DNA from: Gammaproteobacteria bacterium
GTDB lineage: Bacteria > Pseudomonadota > Gammaproteobacteria > UBA6429 > Thiohalophilaceae
Direction: 5' to 3'
Length of the DNA stretch: 64,000 nt
NCBI GenBank assembly: GCA_022712915.1
Contig: JAFLJQ010000205.1
Span: 27,203-91,202 of the forward strand
Part shown: piece after piece, positions 19,608-28,919 of the stretch
Layout of the letters: every line of letters begins with the position of its first letter
Numbering within the stretch: position 1 is the stretch's first letter
Translations under genes and position numbers: made by a program
The notes under the pieces: generated by a model
Told to the model about the DNA's origin: nothing
Database searches by the model: none
Seen by the model: only the letters and a program-made list of their open reading frames with translations

Positions 19608-22373
19608 TTATTTTTTTGTTATGGGCGATGTTTCGTTGTTAAAATCATTTCTGGGTGGGATCTTTATTTTTTCTTTTTCAGTTTTGAGAGTATCTTGATT
19701 GATAAGGGTGCCGATTTTGGTAAAGTCGAACTGTATTTTTGTTGTATATGCTGCAAGGCTTAATGCTATAACTAAAGCTGCACCAACTATGATGCCCCAA
19801 TATTTATGGTTACCTTGTTTGTTTGAACCGTCAGTGTCGGGCTGAATAATAGGAAAATCAAAAGTATTTAGGGCTGTCGGCGAGCTGTCAGCCGTTGGCA
19901 GATCATTAATTGTATCCTTTGTATCCTTTGTATGCGTTGTTTCATGCATTTGTTTTGTGTGTTCAGAAGGGATATGTTCACTCGCCTGTTCGGTTATTAT
20001 TTTTGCTGAGTCCTGTTTTTTAGGCTCTCTGAATATAAAAATATCTTTTTCGCCTTCAAAAATTAGTTTGTCGCCCAGTTTTTTTACATCTACTTTATAT
20101 TTTCTTGCTTTCTTGAGAGTTTGTTGCTCATTCTTAATCCTCTGTTCTTCTACATCTCTCAATTTTTCCTTGATTTCTTCTGCCATTTTCAGTGCTACCG
20201 ATGACTCATCGGCATAAGGCAATAAGGGTTTTATAGTTGGGCTTAACTCATCATCAAGATTGAATATGTTATCGTGAGTGATAAGCGACTTGGCCTTAAT
20301 TGCAGCATACTTGTTAAGTTTTTTGCTTTCTTCAATAGCTCTGAATTTTATTTTGCTGGCTTCTTCTCGCGCTGCCTGCCGTATTGCTGTAGCTTCATGT
20401 TCAGCTTTTTGCCGGGTATGCTCGACTTGTTTTTCTATTGATTGGGCTTCTTTTGTCAGTTGTTCGACTATAGATTTTGCTTTGGTGGCAGCCTGTTCGG
20501 CTGCTATACGTGTTTTTTCTGCTTCAATTAATGTTATTGCTAGGGTTTTTTCGGCTGCCAATATAGTTTCTTTGGTGGTTGCTCGAGTTTCTTCTGCATC
20601 GCGCAATGCAAGATTACGAACTTGATCGGCTGCTTGCATTACCGCTATTCTTGCTTCTTCGGCGGTATGCTCGGCATCAATTCGAGCTTGTTGTGCTGCT
20701 TGCTGTTGGATAGTTAATAGCTCAGCATCCCGTTGTTGCTTCATCTGCGTTTCTTGTTCTCGCAGGTGATTCAGCTCTTCTCGAAGTTTTTCTGCTTCAC
20801 TCAGGGCTTGTTGACGAATCTGAGAGCTGTCCTGTTCTGCTTGTTGACGTATTTGTTTTGCTTGTCGCTCACTTTTATTAAGCACCGCTTCGGCTTTGTT
20901 GCGGGTATTTTCGAGCTCTGTTCTTAATTTTAGGGTTTCCTCCTGTTCAATTTTATTACGTAGAAGGTAAGCATCATGCGTGGCTGATTGTTTAATGGCT
21001 TCGGCCTCAGCCAGTATTTTTTCTGCTTCCTGTTTAGCTTGTAAACGCAGTTTAGTTATTTCTTCAGTGAAATTTTTCTTAGTTAGAGAAGCTTCATCTT
21101 CGTGTATGCGATTTGTTTTTTCTGCTTCAGTGACCGTAATCTCAGTTAATGGTTTAGCTGGTTGTGTAGTAGAGATATTGGGTGACTTAATCTCGTGCTG
21201 TTTAGCCTGTGATTCACCTTGTATCTGGTTACTGGGCAAGTCATGCTGGGACGAGGGTAGCTCTGGTATATTATTTTCTTCTGAATTGGGTTCTGGTTTC
21301 GTTTTTGCCACCGTTTTTTCTGTGATGGGTATTATTTTTCCTAATGTCCCCAGAACTACCAGACAGTTTATGCCGTGCTGGGCAAGTAAAAAGGCGGTTG
21401 CATGAGAGTTGTCTTTATTTTCGGCATAAATAAGGTATTGTTTTCTGGTATCAAGTGTCGGAATTCGTAAACGCATCATGGATAGAGGGATATTTTGGGC
21501 TTTTTCAAGACTGCCTTGTTTGAATTCATTATTTGTTCGAATGTCCAAAAACACCGATTTTGTATATAAGCTGCTTTTCAGGCTGTTGAGGTGAACATTT
21601 CGAATCAATGGTGTGACAAGAAAAGATAAAAAATCATCTTTTTTGAGCCGCATTAAGATCCCTTTTTCCTGCATCCGCACGGTTGCATTTCGCTTGCAAT
21701 TGGTTATGAGTGCTTCTTCACCAAAGCCATCACCTTCAATCAATTTTGCCAGATGTATTTCTTTTGCTTTCTCTGCGGGTTGTCTTGTGACTGTGCAACA
21801 GCCATGCTTGATTATGTAGTAATAATCTCCTTCATTCTCTTGATGGAATATGGTTTCGCCTTTATTAACATGGATTTCTTCCATGCTCATAAGTACCTTT
21901 TGGATATTCTTGGTTGGTAGCTTCAGAAAAGCGGGTGACTGTAGAAAACGCATCATCCAGTCGGTTGCGTGGTCTGCCACATCGATTTCAGTGACCTCAT
22001 ATTCCCCTGATGGATTTTCATCAAGCAGAATTTCTAACAGGCTGGAGTCAATGTATAGCAGTGTTGATGCTGTTTTGGTTCGTACCGTAGCGGGTCGAGG
22101 GATCTGGTCGGCGATGGGAAACTTGGCTTCAGCGGACTTTCCTTTGATGGTCTGCTTACGGGATTTGCCTGCTGTTGAAAGTTCAATCTGGCCTGAAAGC
22201 AGGTATATTGTCTGGCCATCGTTTTCACCTTGTCGAAAGATGACTCGTCCAGCGGGCAGGTTATTGATTCGTGATTTGCTTACAATATCATCAATTTTAT
22301 CGGGGGTGAGTTTGCCTAATGGGCTAAGTCCCCTAAGCGATTGTTTATCAATAGCCTTGCTAGGTACGATCAT
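19608..22373 (-). CDS. Large protein: two cyclic-nucleotide-binding domains, degenerate rhodanese, long coiled coil, C-terminal membrane anchor
   Basis: This protein has 921 residues. The first cNMP-like domain is about 22-120 (PAGRVIFRQGENDGQTIYLL). The second is about 142-262, with a recognisable phosphate-binding cassette (GDGFGEEALITNCKRNATV). A rhodanese fold is at about 270-350 (VFLDIRTNNEF). Its active-site loop reads YAENKDN with no catalytic Cys, so sulfur transfer is unlikely. Residues about 430-720 are a long Glu/Ala/Gln-rich coiled coil. A transmembrane helix lies near 863-882 (WGIIVGAALVIALSLAAY). It lies 173 bp downstream of the AgmX-like gene on the same strand, as the last gene of the operon. 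It may sense a nucleotide and link to the envelope machine; that is inference. Confidence 0.85.
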   Translation of the reverse strand: MIVPSKAIDKQSLRGLSPLGKLTPDKIDDIVSKSRINNLPAGRVIFRQGENDGQTIYLLSGQIELSTAGKSRKQTIKGKSAEAKFPIADQIPRPATVRTKTASTLLYIDSSLLEILLDENPSGEYEVTEIDVADHATDWMMRFLQSPAFLKLPTKNIQKVLMSMEEIHVNKGETIFHQENEGDYYYIIKHGCCTVTRQPAEKAKEIHLAKLIEGDGFGEEALITNCKRNATVRMQEKGILMRLKKDDFLSFLVTPLIRNVHLNSLKSSLYTKSVFLDIRTNNEFKQGSLEKAQNIPLSMMRLRIPTLDTRKQYLIYAENKDNSHATAFLLAQHGINCLVVLGTLGKIIPITEKTVAKTKPEPNSEENNIPELPSSQHDLPSNQIQGESQAKQHEIKSPNISTTQPAKPLTEITVTEAEKTNRIHEDEASLTKKNFTEEITKLRLQAKQEAEKILAEAEAIKQSATHDAYLLRNKIEQEETLKLRTELENTRNKAEAVLNKSERQAKQIRQQAEQDSSQIRQQALSEAEKLREELNHLREQETQMKQQRDAELLTIQQQAAQQARIDAEHTAEEARIAVMQAADQVRNLALRDAEETRATTKETILAAEKTLAITLIEAEKTRIAAEQAATKAKSIVEQLTKEAQSIEKQVEHTRQKAEHEATAIRQAAREEASKIKFRAIEESKKLNKYAAIKAKSLITHDNIFNLDDELSPTIKPLLPYADESSVALKMAEEIKEKLRDVEEQRIKNEQQTLKKARKYKVDVKKLGDKLIFEGEKDIFIFREPKKQDSAKIITEQASEHIPSEHTKQMHETTHTKDTKDTINDLPTADSSPTALNTFDFPIIQPDTDGSNKQGNHKYWGIIVGAALVIALSLAAYTTKIQFDFTKIGTLINQDTLKTEKEKIKIPPRNDFNNETSPITKK

Positions 22374-22546
22374 TATTGATGGTGTCAGGTTTGTCTGTTT
22401 AAAAAGTGTTCAAAATGGACTGGGGTTGCCATTAGTCACTAGCACATTACCCTTTTAATATCCCACAGATGAATCTAGCTTAGTTAGCCTGTATATGATG
22501 TGATAGATCCCACAAATTATAGATTTTGTTAATAGAGTGTTCGTGC

Positions 22547-23431
22547 TTAGGATGGTAAAAAATCAATGGGGTAGGTGACGGTGATGGTTTTAACCTGTCT
22601 TGCTGCAAAGCGGAATAGTTTAATTCTGGCGATGAGCTTTCTCTCTAGGGATGGACTATTCAGTTCACTGGAAATAATTCGACACTTGATGACTTTACCA
22701 TTTGCGGTAATGGTCAGCTCTAGGACAACTTTGCCCTGTAGGCTGGGGTCTTTGCGTAGAGCACGGTTATAAAGGCTGAAAATTGCGCCTTTATTTTTTT
22801 CAAAAACCAGAGCAAGCTCTTCTTCTGCTCGGGTACGAGTGCTGCTTTGCCGGGTATTACCTGCACTCTTTGTGCCGATATTACTGCTGACAGATGCACT
22901 ACGGCGACTTGCGAGTCCGCTTCCCCCTGTCTTGTTGGACAGTGTTTGCGTATTGATACCTCCACTGTCTTTGTGGGCAATATCATTGATAGTTGACCGT
23001 GTGCTGGTGGTTCTTGAAGTATTGGCTTTTGCTAGTGGTGTTGAGTCTGAAAATGATGACATATCAAAGGCACTTTGTAGTTCAAGTAATTCGCTTTTCA
23101 TAGCAAGCAGGCCACTTTGCTGGGCTTTTGCTCGGGCTGAACGAGTCTTCGCTGCAGGCTTGGGCGTAATTTTTTTCTTGATGATTCTGGGTTTGATCTT
23201 TGGTTTAACCGCTGCTTGCTTTTGTTTTTCGATAATTAATTTGGCAAGGCGAGGTGATATTTGTTCAAGTTGCTTTTTCTCTGGTTTAGGTGCAGGGAGA
23301 AAGGGGATAGCTATGCCACAAATAACGGCAAAGATTAACGACAGTCGTAATATTTTACTGAAGCGTTTGTCACTATCGGTTTCAGACCAGGGTAAGACAG
23401 GCTCGTGCCAGTAATTATTGATTATTGCCAT
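22547..23431 (-). CDS. TonB/AgmX-like energy transducer with AgmX/PglI-type C-terminal domain
   Basis: The start is set at 23431 (MAIINNYWHEPVLPW), 5 bp after the preceding ExbD stop, giving 294 residues. An upstream in-frame ATG would overlap exbD by 67 bp. One N-terminal transmembrane segment (ILRLSLIFAVICGIAIPFL) is followed by a Lys/Pro-rich, then Ser/Thr-rich periplasmic linker. The C-terminal domain (about 200-294) contains LQGKVVLELTITANGKVIKC and ends YPIDFLPS. This is the AgmX/PglI-type relative of TonB C-terminal domains. Such proteins transmit motion from ExbB/ExbD-type motors to the envelope. It is likely the transducer of the adjacent channel. Confidence 0.85.
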   Translation of the reverse strand: MAIINNYWHEPVLPWSETDSDKRFSKILRLSLIFAVICGIAIPFLPAPKPEKKQLEQISPRLAKLIIEKQKQAAVKPKIKPRIIKKKITPKPAAKTRSARAKAQQSGLLAMKSELLELQSAFDMSSFSDSTPLAKANTSRTTSTRSTINDIAHKDSGGINTQTLSNKTGGSGLASRRSASVSSNIGTKSAGNTRQSSTRTRAEEELALVFEKNKGAIFSLYNRALRKDPSLQGKVVLELTITANGKVIKCRIISSELNSPSLERKLIARIKLFRFAARQVKTITVTYPIDFLPS

Positions 23432-23436
23432 GCCGG

Positions 23437-23955
23437 TTACTCTTGAGTCGGTGTTTTTTGCATGACAGCAAGGGATATATTTGAATATTTGGCTGTTGCG
23501 CAACTAAGCATGATTTTTTTGAGTAGTTGGTAATGGAGTTCTTTGTCCCCCATGATAGTGACGCCTCGTTTTGATGCAGGTTTACTCTTTTTATCCTGGC
23601 GTGATTTTTCATCGAGACGCTTTAAGTGTTGCACCAAATCAGCTATTACCGGTGTATTACTTTTTGCTATTGCCCTGGTGTCAGCAATGACCTTACCTTG
23701 CAGTGATAACGTGGTTTTATTGACCATAATAATAATGTTGTTTTTTGGCCGTTTATCTGTCGTTGATTCTGGAAGTTTTATGGCTTTCGGGCTAGGTAAT
23801 ATTTCTGAATCTGCTGCACTGACGAGCAAAAAGAAAACCAGAATAGTAAAAATATCCATTAAAGACACCATGTTCAACGATGCTGATTTATCACCTCGTC
23901 GTTTGTGATGCCGTTCCATTCTGATTGTGCGTCGGGAATTTTTCATGTTTTGCAA
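23437..23955 (-). CDS. ExbD/TolR-type protein, canonical Asp retained
   Basis: This 172-residue protein has a short basic cytoplasmic N terminus, then one transmembrane helix with the conserved Asp in SLMDIFTILVFFLLVSA (Asp34 from the first ATG). A periplasmic domain follows (about 55-172). ExbD/TolR proteins form the rotor/stator core with ExbB/TolQ and use that Asp for proton passage. It lies 3 bp after the other ExbD-like gene and 5 bp before the AgmX-like gene, firmly inside the operon. An ATG at 23946 is an alternative start. The periplasmic domain is longer than in typical ExbD. Confidence 0.92.
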   Translation of the reverse strand: MQNMKNSRRTIRMERHHKRRGDKSASLNMVSLMDIFTILVFFLLVSAADSEILPSPKAIKLPESTTDKRPKNNIIIMVNKTTLSLQGKVIADTRAIAKSNTPVIADLVQHLKRLDEKSRQDKKSKPASKRGVTIMGDKELHYQLLKKIMLSCATAKYSNISLAVMQKTPTQE

Positions 23956-23958
23956 AGT

Positions 23959-24447
23959 TTATTTTTTAGGAGCATCCCCGATGGAGATCTCGGGAAATAG
24001 TTCGGCTTCTATAATATTGCCTTCTTGAAAGGTAAAGTATGAGCGCGATGCATCCATGGTTTGTACCAGAATGTCATAAGGTATGTTGGCTTCTGACAGG
24101 ATGGTAATCGCTTTTTTATTTTCGTATTTGGATTTTACCTGTTTTAATACTTGTGATAAAAATTTGAAGTTATATTGATCTTTGTAAAGTGGTAGTTTTC
24201 TGACAATACTCTGTCCATTTTGGACAGTAAGAGAATTTTTCCGAATAACTATTTTTAGGTTAAATGCGGATGGTTTGCTTTTTGCAGAACCGGTTTCGGG
24301 ATTTGGCAGGTTAAGCTCAAGTATAGTTATATGACTAAATACGGCCGTCATTAGCAGGAATGGCACTAGTATGACCATCAAGTTCATGAAGGCCGTAATA
24401 TTGAGTTCCGTTGTGGTGCTGGGTCTGCGGATGCGCCGACGTCGCAT
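23959..24447 (-). CDS. ExbD/TolR-type protein with Asn at the usual Asp position
   Basis: This 162-residue protein has an Arg-rich N terminus (MRRRRIRRPS), a single transmembrane helix (NITAFMNLMVILVPFLLMTAVF) and a periplasmic ExbD-like domain (AITILSEANIPYDILVQTMD). Aligning the helix with the ExbD consensus (PLVDVMLVLL) places Asn22 where the proton-binding Asp normally is; the codon is AAC. The neighbouring paralogue keeps Asp. The two may form a hetero-oligomer in which this one is structural. It starts 1 bp after the ExbB gene ends, showing tight co-translation. Confidence 0.9.
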   Translation of the reverse strand: MRRRRIRRPSTTTELNITAFMNLMVILVPFLLMTAVFSHITILELNLPNPETGSAKSKPSAFNLKIVIRKNSLTVQNGQSIVRKLPLYKDQYNFKFLSQVLKQVKSKYENKKAITILSEANIPYDILVQTMDASRSYFTFQEGNIIEAELFPEISIGDAPKK

Positions 24448-24448
24448 A

Positions 24449-25087
24449 CTATTTTCCAGGCGTCTTGCGTTGCATCATCAGATTGACAAATTTGACAACC
24501 GCCATTTCCAGGCTATCCACAATTTCGGTTGTCTTGGTTTGTAATACAGCGAAGAATAATAATAATGGTATGGCGACGATAAGCCCGAATGCTGTTGTGT
24601 TCATGGCAACAGAAATACTGGTTGAAAGAATTTCTGACTTCATGGCCGGGTCAACTTGAGCGACGGCTGTAAAGGCCTTGATTAAACCAATAATCGTTCC
24701 GAGTAATCCTAGCAGGGTGGCGATATTGGCAAAGGTCGCGAGATAGTGGGTGCGCTTTTCCAGACGGGGAATCGTTTCCATCATGCTTTCTTCCATTGCG
24801 GCTTCAATATCGTCTCGGTTAGTGGCAGATTTGTACTGCGCTAGTCCCTGAGATAAAATTCGGCAAATAGCTTGATTTGACTTTGATGTTATACCATAGG
24901 CTTGCTGATAATCCCCTCGTTGTAGGAGTGGCAGTAGTTTTTTTAACAGTTTACGATTCTGTCTTTTTGATGCGGTCAAATAGATATATCGTTCAATTGC
25001 AATGGCGAGGCCAATTGCCAGTACGACCATGATGGGGTACATAAAAGGCCCACCGTCCTGAAAAAATTGAACAATACTTGTATACAT
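24449..25087 (-). CDS. MotA/TolQ/ExbB-type proton channel protein
   Basis: This 212-residue protein has three predicted transmembrane helices: about 15-35 (FMYPIMVVLAIGLAIAIERY), about 117-137 (TLLGLLGTIIGLIKAF) and about 160-183 (AMNTTAFGLIVAIPLLLFF). A cytoplasmic loop lies between helices 1 and 2. The TLLGLLGTIIG and MNTTAFGL segments are hallmarks of ExbB/TolQ. It forms the proton-driven motor with ExbD-type partners in the inner membrane. Two exbD-like genes follow within 4 bp each. Upstream a 163-bp gap to the 87-residue gene could hold an internal promoter. Confidence 0.95.
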   Translation of the reverse strand: MYTSIVQFFQDGGPFMYPIMVVLAIGLAIAIERYIYLTASKRQNRKLLKKLLPLLQRGDYQQAYGITSKSNQAICRILSQGLAQYKSATNRDDIEAAMEESMMETIPRLEKRTHYLATFANIATLLGLLGTIIGLIKAFTAVAQVDPAMKSEILSTSISVAMNTTAFGLIVAIPLLLFFAVLQTKTTEIVDSLEMAVVKFVNLMMQRKTPGK

Positions 25088-25250
25088 GCCCCTCGCTCCT
25101 GACGTGGAAATGTTGCTGAAACTGGATTGAAACTCTTATTAGTACTTTTTCACGACATGATAACAAAATCTATAATTTGTGTACCAGTCACATTCTATTT
25201 ATTGGCTTGTGGGAGACAAAATTGCTGACTCTGTCTCATCTTGCTGGTTC

Positions 25251-25514
25251 TTACGGTGCATTGAGTGTCTGATAATATTCGACTTGCCGCCTAAAAACAT
25301 TACGATCTATAGGCATTAATGCCTCGTCGATCAGTGTTTCAAGGGGTGGATCACTTAGATCGGGCAGTTTAGATTTTTTCCAGGGAATGATGTAGAGAAT
25401 TTTGGGTAATTCCTGGTTACCGATTACAGCGGTGCTCTGCATAACAATTCGCTCGGCATTAACCGTCGGGCTAAATATTAATAAACCCGCAGTTATCACG
25501 CTATATATATTCAT
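25251..25514 (-). CDS. Small exported protein of the Glt-like operon, unrecognised
   Basis: This 87-residue product has a short signal peptide (about 1-20, ending VNA-E). A mature part of about 67 residues contains LPKILYIIPWKKSKLPD and a charged C terminus. I do not recognise a family. Its start overlaps the stop of the upstream TPR lipoprotein gene by 4 bp (ATGA), so it is translated with the operon and is probably real. Its expected location is the periplasm. A role as a small subunit of the envelope complex is inferred from position only. Confidence 0.75.
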   Translation of the reverse strand: MNIYSVITAGLLIFSPTVNAERIVMQSTAVIGNQELPKILYIIPWKKSKLPDLSDPPLETLIDEALMPIDRNVFRRQVEYYQTLNAP

Positions 25515-26113
25515 CCCTTTTTCTCCCCGGGCTTATTTTGTGCGGTATCACGCCGTTTGAGATCGATAATCCATTTGTTAACCATTTTGTCGGGTGTGTC
25601 TACCAGATTTTGGTATTTTTGGTAATGGGCTAGTGCCTTGTGTAAATCTGATTTGTAGAGATCATACAGAATACCCAAATTTAGATGAGCGTAAGGATAG
25701 TTTCCATCAATTTCAATGGCCTTTATGTAGGCTTTTTCTGCCTCTTCGAATTGCCCCAGTGTTCGGTATATGATCCCAAGATAATTGTAAGCGATCTTGT
25801 TATTTGAATTTAGTTCAGTGGCCTTGTGGAGTGATTGTTCAGCTTCTTTTAGTGAGTTGGTTTTGAGATACAGTATTCCCAGATTAGTATGTGGGCCAGA
25901 CAGTGACGGGTTAGATTGGCTTATTGCAGTGAATTGCTTGATAGCCAGCTTATGTTTATCAGCCCGCATGGATGAGAGCGCCTGTTGATACGCTTGGGTG
26001 GCATGTGTGGAAACCTCCGGTTGTGGCTTAATAGAAAATACCCCACAGCCTGATAGCAGAAAAACGATGCCGCTGATGTAAGCTAAAGGGTGTTTAATGC
26101 AGGTCTTCAGCAT
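25511..26113 (-). CDS. TPR lipoprotein (small)
   Basis: The start at 26113 (MLKTCIKHPL) gives about 200 residues with a lipobox LLSGC (Cys23); an in-frame ATG lies at 26140. At least three tetratricopeptide units are visible in about 50-170 (GPHTNLGILYLKTNSLKEAE, AYNYLGIIYRTLGQFEEAE, AHLNLGILYDLYKSDLHKA). The gene overlaps the 3' end of the 941-residue TPR gene by about 20 bp and the 87-residue gene by 4 bp. A lipidated TPR protein next to ExbB/ExbD recalls GltE (AglT) of the Myxococcus Glt complex. That comparison is inference from architecture. Confidence 0.88.
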   Translation of the reverse strand: MLKTCIKHPLAYISGIVFLLSGCGVFSIKPQPEVSTHATQAYQQALSSMRADKHKLAIKQFTAISQSNPSLSGPHTNLGILYLKTNSLKEAEQSLHKATELNSNNKIAYNYLGIIYRTLGQFEEAEKAYIKAIEIDGNYPYAHLNLGILYDLYKSDLHKALAHYQKYQNLVDTPDKMVNKWIIDLKRRDTAQNKPGEKKG

Positions 26114-28919
26114 AAGCCTCTCCCTGTTCATATTTCGCATAACGGATTGGTTGAAGTTCGCTAAGTTGCTTTAGGCTTCGTTTGATCCATTTGTCATATA
26201 TGCCATTTTTGGTATGTTTGACATTTGATGAATGAACCGTAATGGCTTTTTCTTCAAATGGAAATGCCTGTTCTTCGAGCAGTATATCATATTGTTCCTG
26301 CTCTTCAGTGGATAAACCTTTTGGTCGCTGAGATTTTAATAAAGAGCGAGAGAAGTCGTGATATACCTCGGCAATATGATAGGTTGCAGAAGTTGTCACG
26401 TCAGCAATTCGGTAATCCATGGCACTCTGATAAGCATGAATGGTTTTTTCCATGAGTGATTTTTTGCGTTTCAGACTCTTTTTTAATGGAAAAACAAGCG
26501 CAGTCTTACGGTAATGGGTCATTAACGGGTAGGCCATGGACAGCGTTGATTGTGCCGCGAGATAACGAGTCCGCTCTGTACTGGCTTGACCGGCCGATTT
26601 TTCTGCTTTAATGGTTTCTTTTAACCAATAAACTTGTTTTTTGGGTTGCTTAATGTTTTTGTAATAGGACGCTAGTTGGTAGCGGGCCTCAATTGATTCA
26701 GGATATTTTTTTGGGAAGCGTTTTAAATACGCTTTATAAATCTGTGTTGATTTTTTATGTTTCCCACCATCCTGAAAGAGTCCTGCGGCCTGCCACAACA
26801 TGTCTTGTTTGTATGCCTGTGTCTTACCTGGCAGTGCGGCCAGACGCACCATTTCATTTGCAGCCTTGAGTGGTTTACCCGTTTTTGAATAGACTAGAGC
26901 CAGTTTTTCAGCTATGCCGAGTTGGTATTTTTTTACCTTTGGATAGGTTTTTCGAAAAGTAAGTAGTGTTTTTTCAGCCTGGGGCCAATCTTGTTGCTGT
27001 ATATAAATGGTTGCAGCATCGTACTCAGCTGTTACACGGATAGGGGAGAAGGGTAGTAGTACACCTAGTCGCATAAAATGTTTTGCAGCTAAAGCCAGTT
27101 GACCATCTTGTTTGCTTTTTTCACCCTGTTTATAAATGGATGCGGCCAGTTTTTCTTGTAGTGCTTTGCGTTGTGAGCTCTTTTTGGAAAGCACACCGAG
27201 TGTTTGCTGATAGGCTTGTTCTGCTGCGGCGTAATTTTTTAATTCAAACTGTGAGTGAGCAATAACAGTGTAGGTGGTGGTAAGTTGTTTTTTTGTGTGA
27301 CGTGGTGAGTCAATAACAGTTTGTGCTGTTGTAATGGCACGGGGATAATCTTTGATGCTGAATAATTGTTCTGATGTGTTTGTTAGAACGGATGTGGTGC
27401 GTTTGTCATTTGGAAAATAGGTGCTGAATTTGAGTGCGCTCTCGATATTGCCATTAATTATTTCAGGGTGCAGGAGAGGTCTTTTTTTGTTTTGTTTGAG
27501 GAGCTTTGCATAGTCAACCAGTGCGGCATAGCCTGCTTCAGCCTGTTTGATATGAGTTGGATAATGATAGGCGGTTTTTTCAAATTCAATAATAGCTTTG
27601 TTGTAGTGGCCTATATCGTTGTAAGCCTCAGCCAGTAAAAAATTGACGGCTGCTGTGGCTTGTACATCTGGGAATGATTTTATATAGGTTTTGTACCAGG
27701 TTACCGCCTCTGAATAGTGTTTTGATTTTTGTTTACGAGCTTTGGATTTCCGGCCGATGGTATGATGGTGCTGAGCTAGTTCTTGCAGGTGAGTTTGCAA
27801 TATCGGCCTGACTATATTTTTAACCGAGTCATCATGGGTTTTCCAGTATTGCCCGAATACACTGTAACGTGTGACAAAAGAAACTCGGGTGGCAAGTTGC
27901 AGGCTGGGTAATTTTGCTTTTTTGTAAACCTCGATGGCCTGTTGGTGTAGCTCTGGTGAAAGTTTGCTGTTTGGATAATGCTTGCCAAAGGCAAGATAGG
28001 TATCTGCAGCATCCTTAAAGCGATCTTTTGATAGATATGTTTTTGCCAGTTGTTTGTAAACCAGAGGCTCATATTGTCGGGCTCCATTGTGAGAAAAATA
28101 TTGTTTTATCCCTTTAGAGCCATTCAGATAGGAAAATGACAGACTGATAACCCGCAAGGTATCATTGAGTAACTCCTTTTCTGAACGTGCCATATTATCT
28201 GAAAGCGCCGTGTCATGGACAAACCCGAGTTTTTGTTTTTGGTCGATAATAGTAAAGAATGCGTGCAGGGCTGGAGTATGTTTGCTTTGTTTAAAGAGTG
28301 CCCAACCGTGTTTGAACATCGCCTTTTCGCGATAGATGGAACTTTCGGTTTGGCTAACAATTTTTTGGTATGCCTGTTCTGATTCATTATATCGACCTAG
28401 GGCAAATAGCATTTCACCACGGCGGAACTGTGATTCTATATAATGGCGACTATCAGGATACTGAGTGACAAGTTTGTTTAGTGTTGTTAGTGTACCGAGA
28501 TAATCACCTACGAGATCATAGGCTTTGGCCAGTTGATAGAGAATTAAATCGACATTCTCTCGATGAGGATATGTAGTAAGATAAGCCTCGTACATTCGTA
28601 TTGCGGCTTCCATTTTGCGCTGTGTTATTTGGATTTGCTCATCATTTTCATTGGTGAAATTTTCTTCTTCAGCCGTCTCTAGTTCGATATCGGCCAGCCG
28701 GCGTATGGCATTGCCGTACATGGGTTCACCGGTCGCATAGTCAAGGAACTTGCGGTATTTTGTAACGACTTCTTCGGCTGTAATGGTTGGCGCGGCGTGT
28801 TTTTCTATTTGGTAGTCACGGTCATCCAGTGATTCAATGAGTGTATAGGGTTCATCAGTTTCGCAGCCACTAAGGGTGCTGATAATACATAAAACACATA
28901 AATTTCTGAAGTGTTTCAT
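26094..28919 (-). CDS. Large TPR lipoprotein, 941 residues
   Basis: A short signal peptide ends in the lipobox LSGC (Cys19). Almost the whole mature protein is made of helical TPR-like repeats, for example YQLAKAYDLVGDYLGTL, YRRGEMLFALGRYNESEQAY-type units, and repeats near residues 440, 560, 650 and 720. No catalytic domain is seen. It is probably anchored to a membrane as a scaffold. Its ATG overlaps the stop of the preceding gene by 4 bp, and its 3' end overlaps the small TPR lipoprotein. Such giant TPR proteins accompany Agl/Glt-type motors (GltI-like), but homology cannot be proven by eye. Confidence 0.88.
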   Translation of the reverse strand: MKHFRNLCVLCIISTLSGCETDEPYTLIESLDDRDYQIEKHAAPTITAEEVVTKYRKFLDYATGEPMYGNAIRRLADIELETAEEENFTNENDEQIQITQRKMEAAIRMYEAYLTTYPHRENVDLILYQLAKAYDLVGDYLGTLTTLNKLVTQYPDSRHYIESQFRRGEMLFALGRYNESEQAYQKIVSQTESSIYREKAMFKHGWALFKQSKHTPALHAFFTIIDQKQKLGFVHDTALSDNMARSEKELLNDTLRVISLSFSYLNGSKGIKQYFSHNGARQYEPLVYKQLAKTYLSKDRFKDAADTYLAFGKHYPNSKLSPELHQQAIEVYKKAKLPSLQLATRVSFVTRYSVFGQYWKTHDDSVKNIVRPILQTHLQELAQHHHTIGRKSKARKQKSKHYSEAVTWYKTYIKSFPDVQATAAVNFLLAEAYNDIGHYNKAIIEFEKTAYHYPTHIKQAEAGYAALVDYAKLLKQNKKRPLLHPEIINGNIESALKFSTYFPNDKRTTSVLTNTSEQLFSIKDYPRAITTAQTVIDSPRHTKKQLTTTYTVIAHSQFELKNYAAAEQAYQQTLGVLSKKSSQRKALQEKLAASIYKQGEKSKQDGQLALAAKHFMRLGVLLPFSPIRVTAEYDAATIYIQQQDWPQAEKTLLTFRKTYPKVKKYQLGIAEKLALVYSKTGKPLKAANEMVRLAALPGKTQAYKQDMLWQAAGLFQDGGKHKKSTQIYKAYLKRFPKKYPESIEARYQLASYYKNIKQPKKQVYWLKETIKAEKSAGQASTERTRYLAAQSTLSMAYPLMTHYRKTALVFPLKKSLKRKKSLMEKTIHAYQSAMDYRIADVTTSATYHIAEVYHDFSRSLLKSQRPKGLSTEEQEQYDILLEEQAFPFEEKAITVHSSNVKHTKNGIYDKWIKRSLKQLSELQPIRYAKYEQGEAYAEDLH

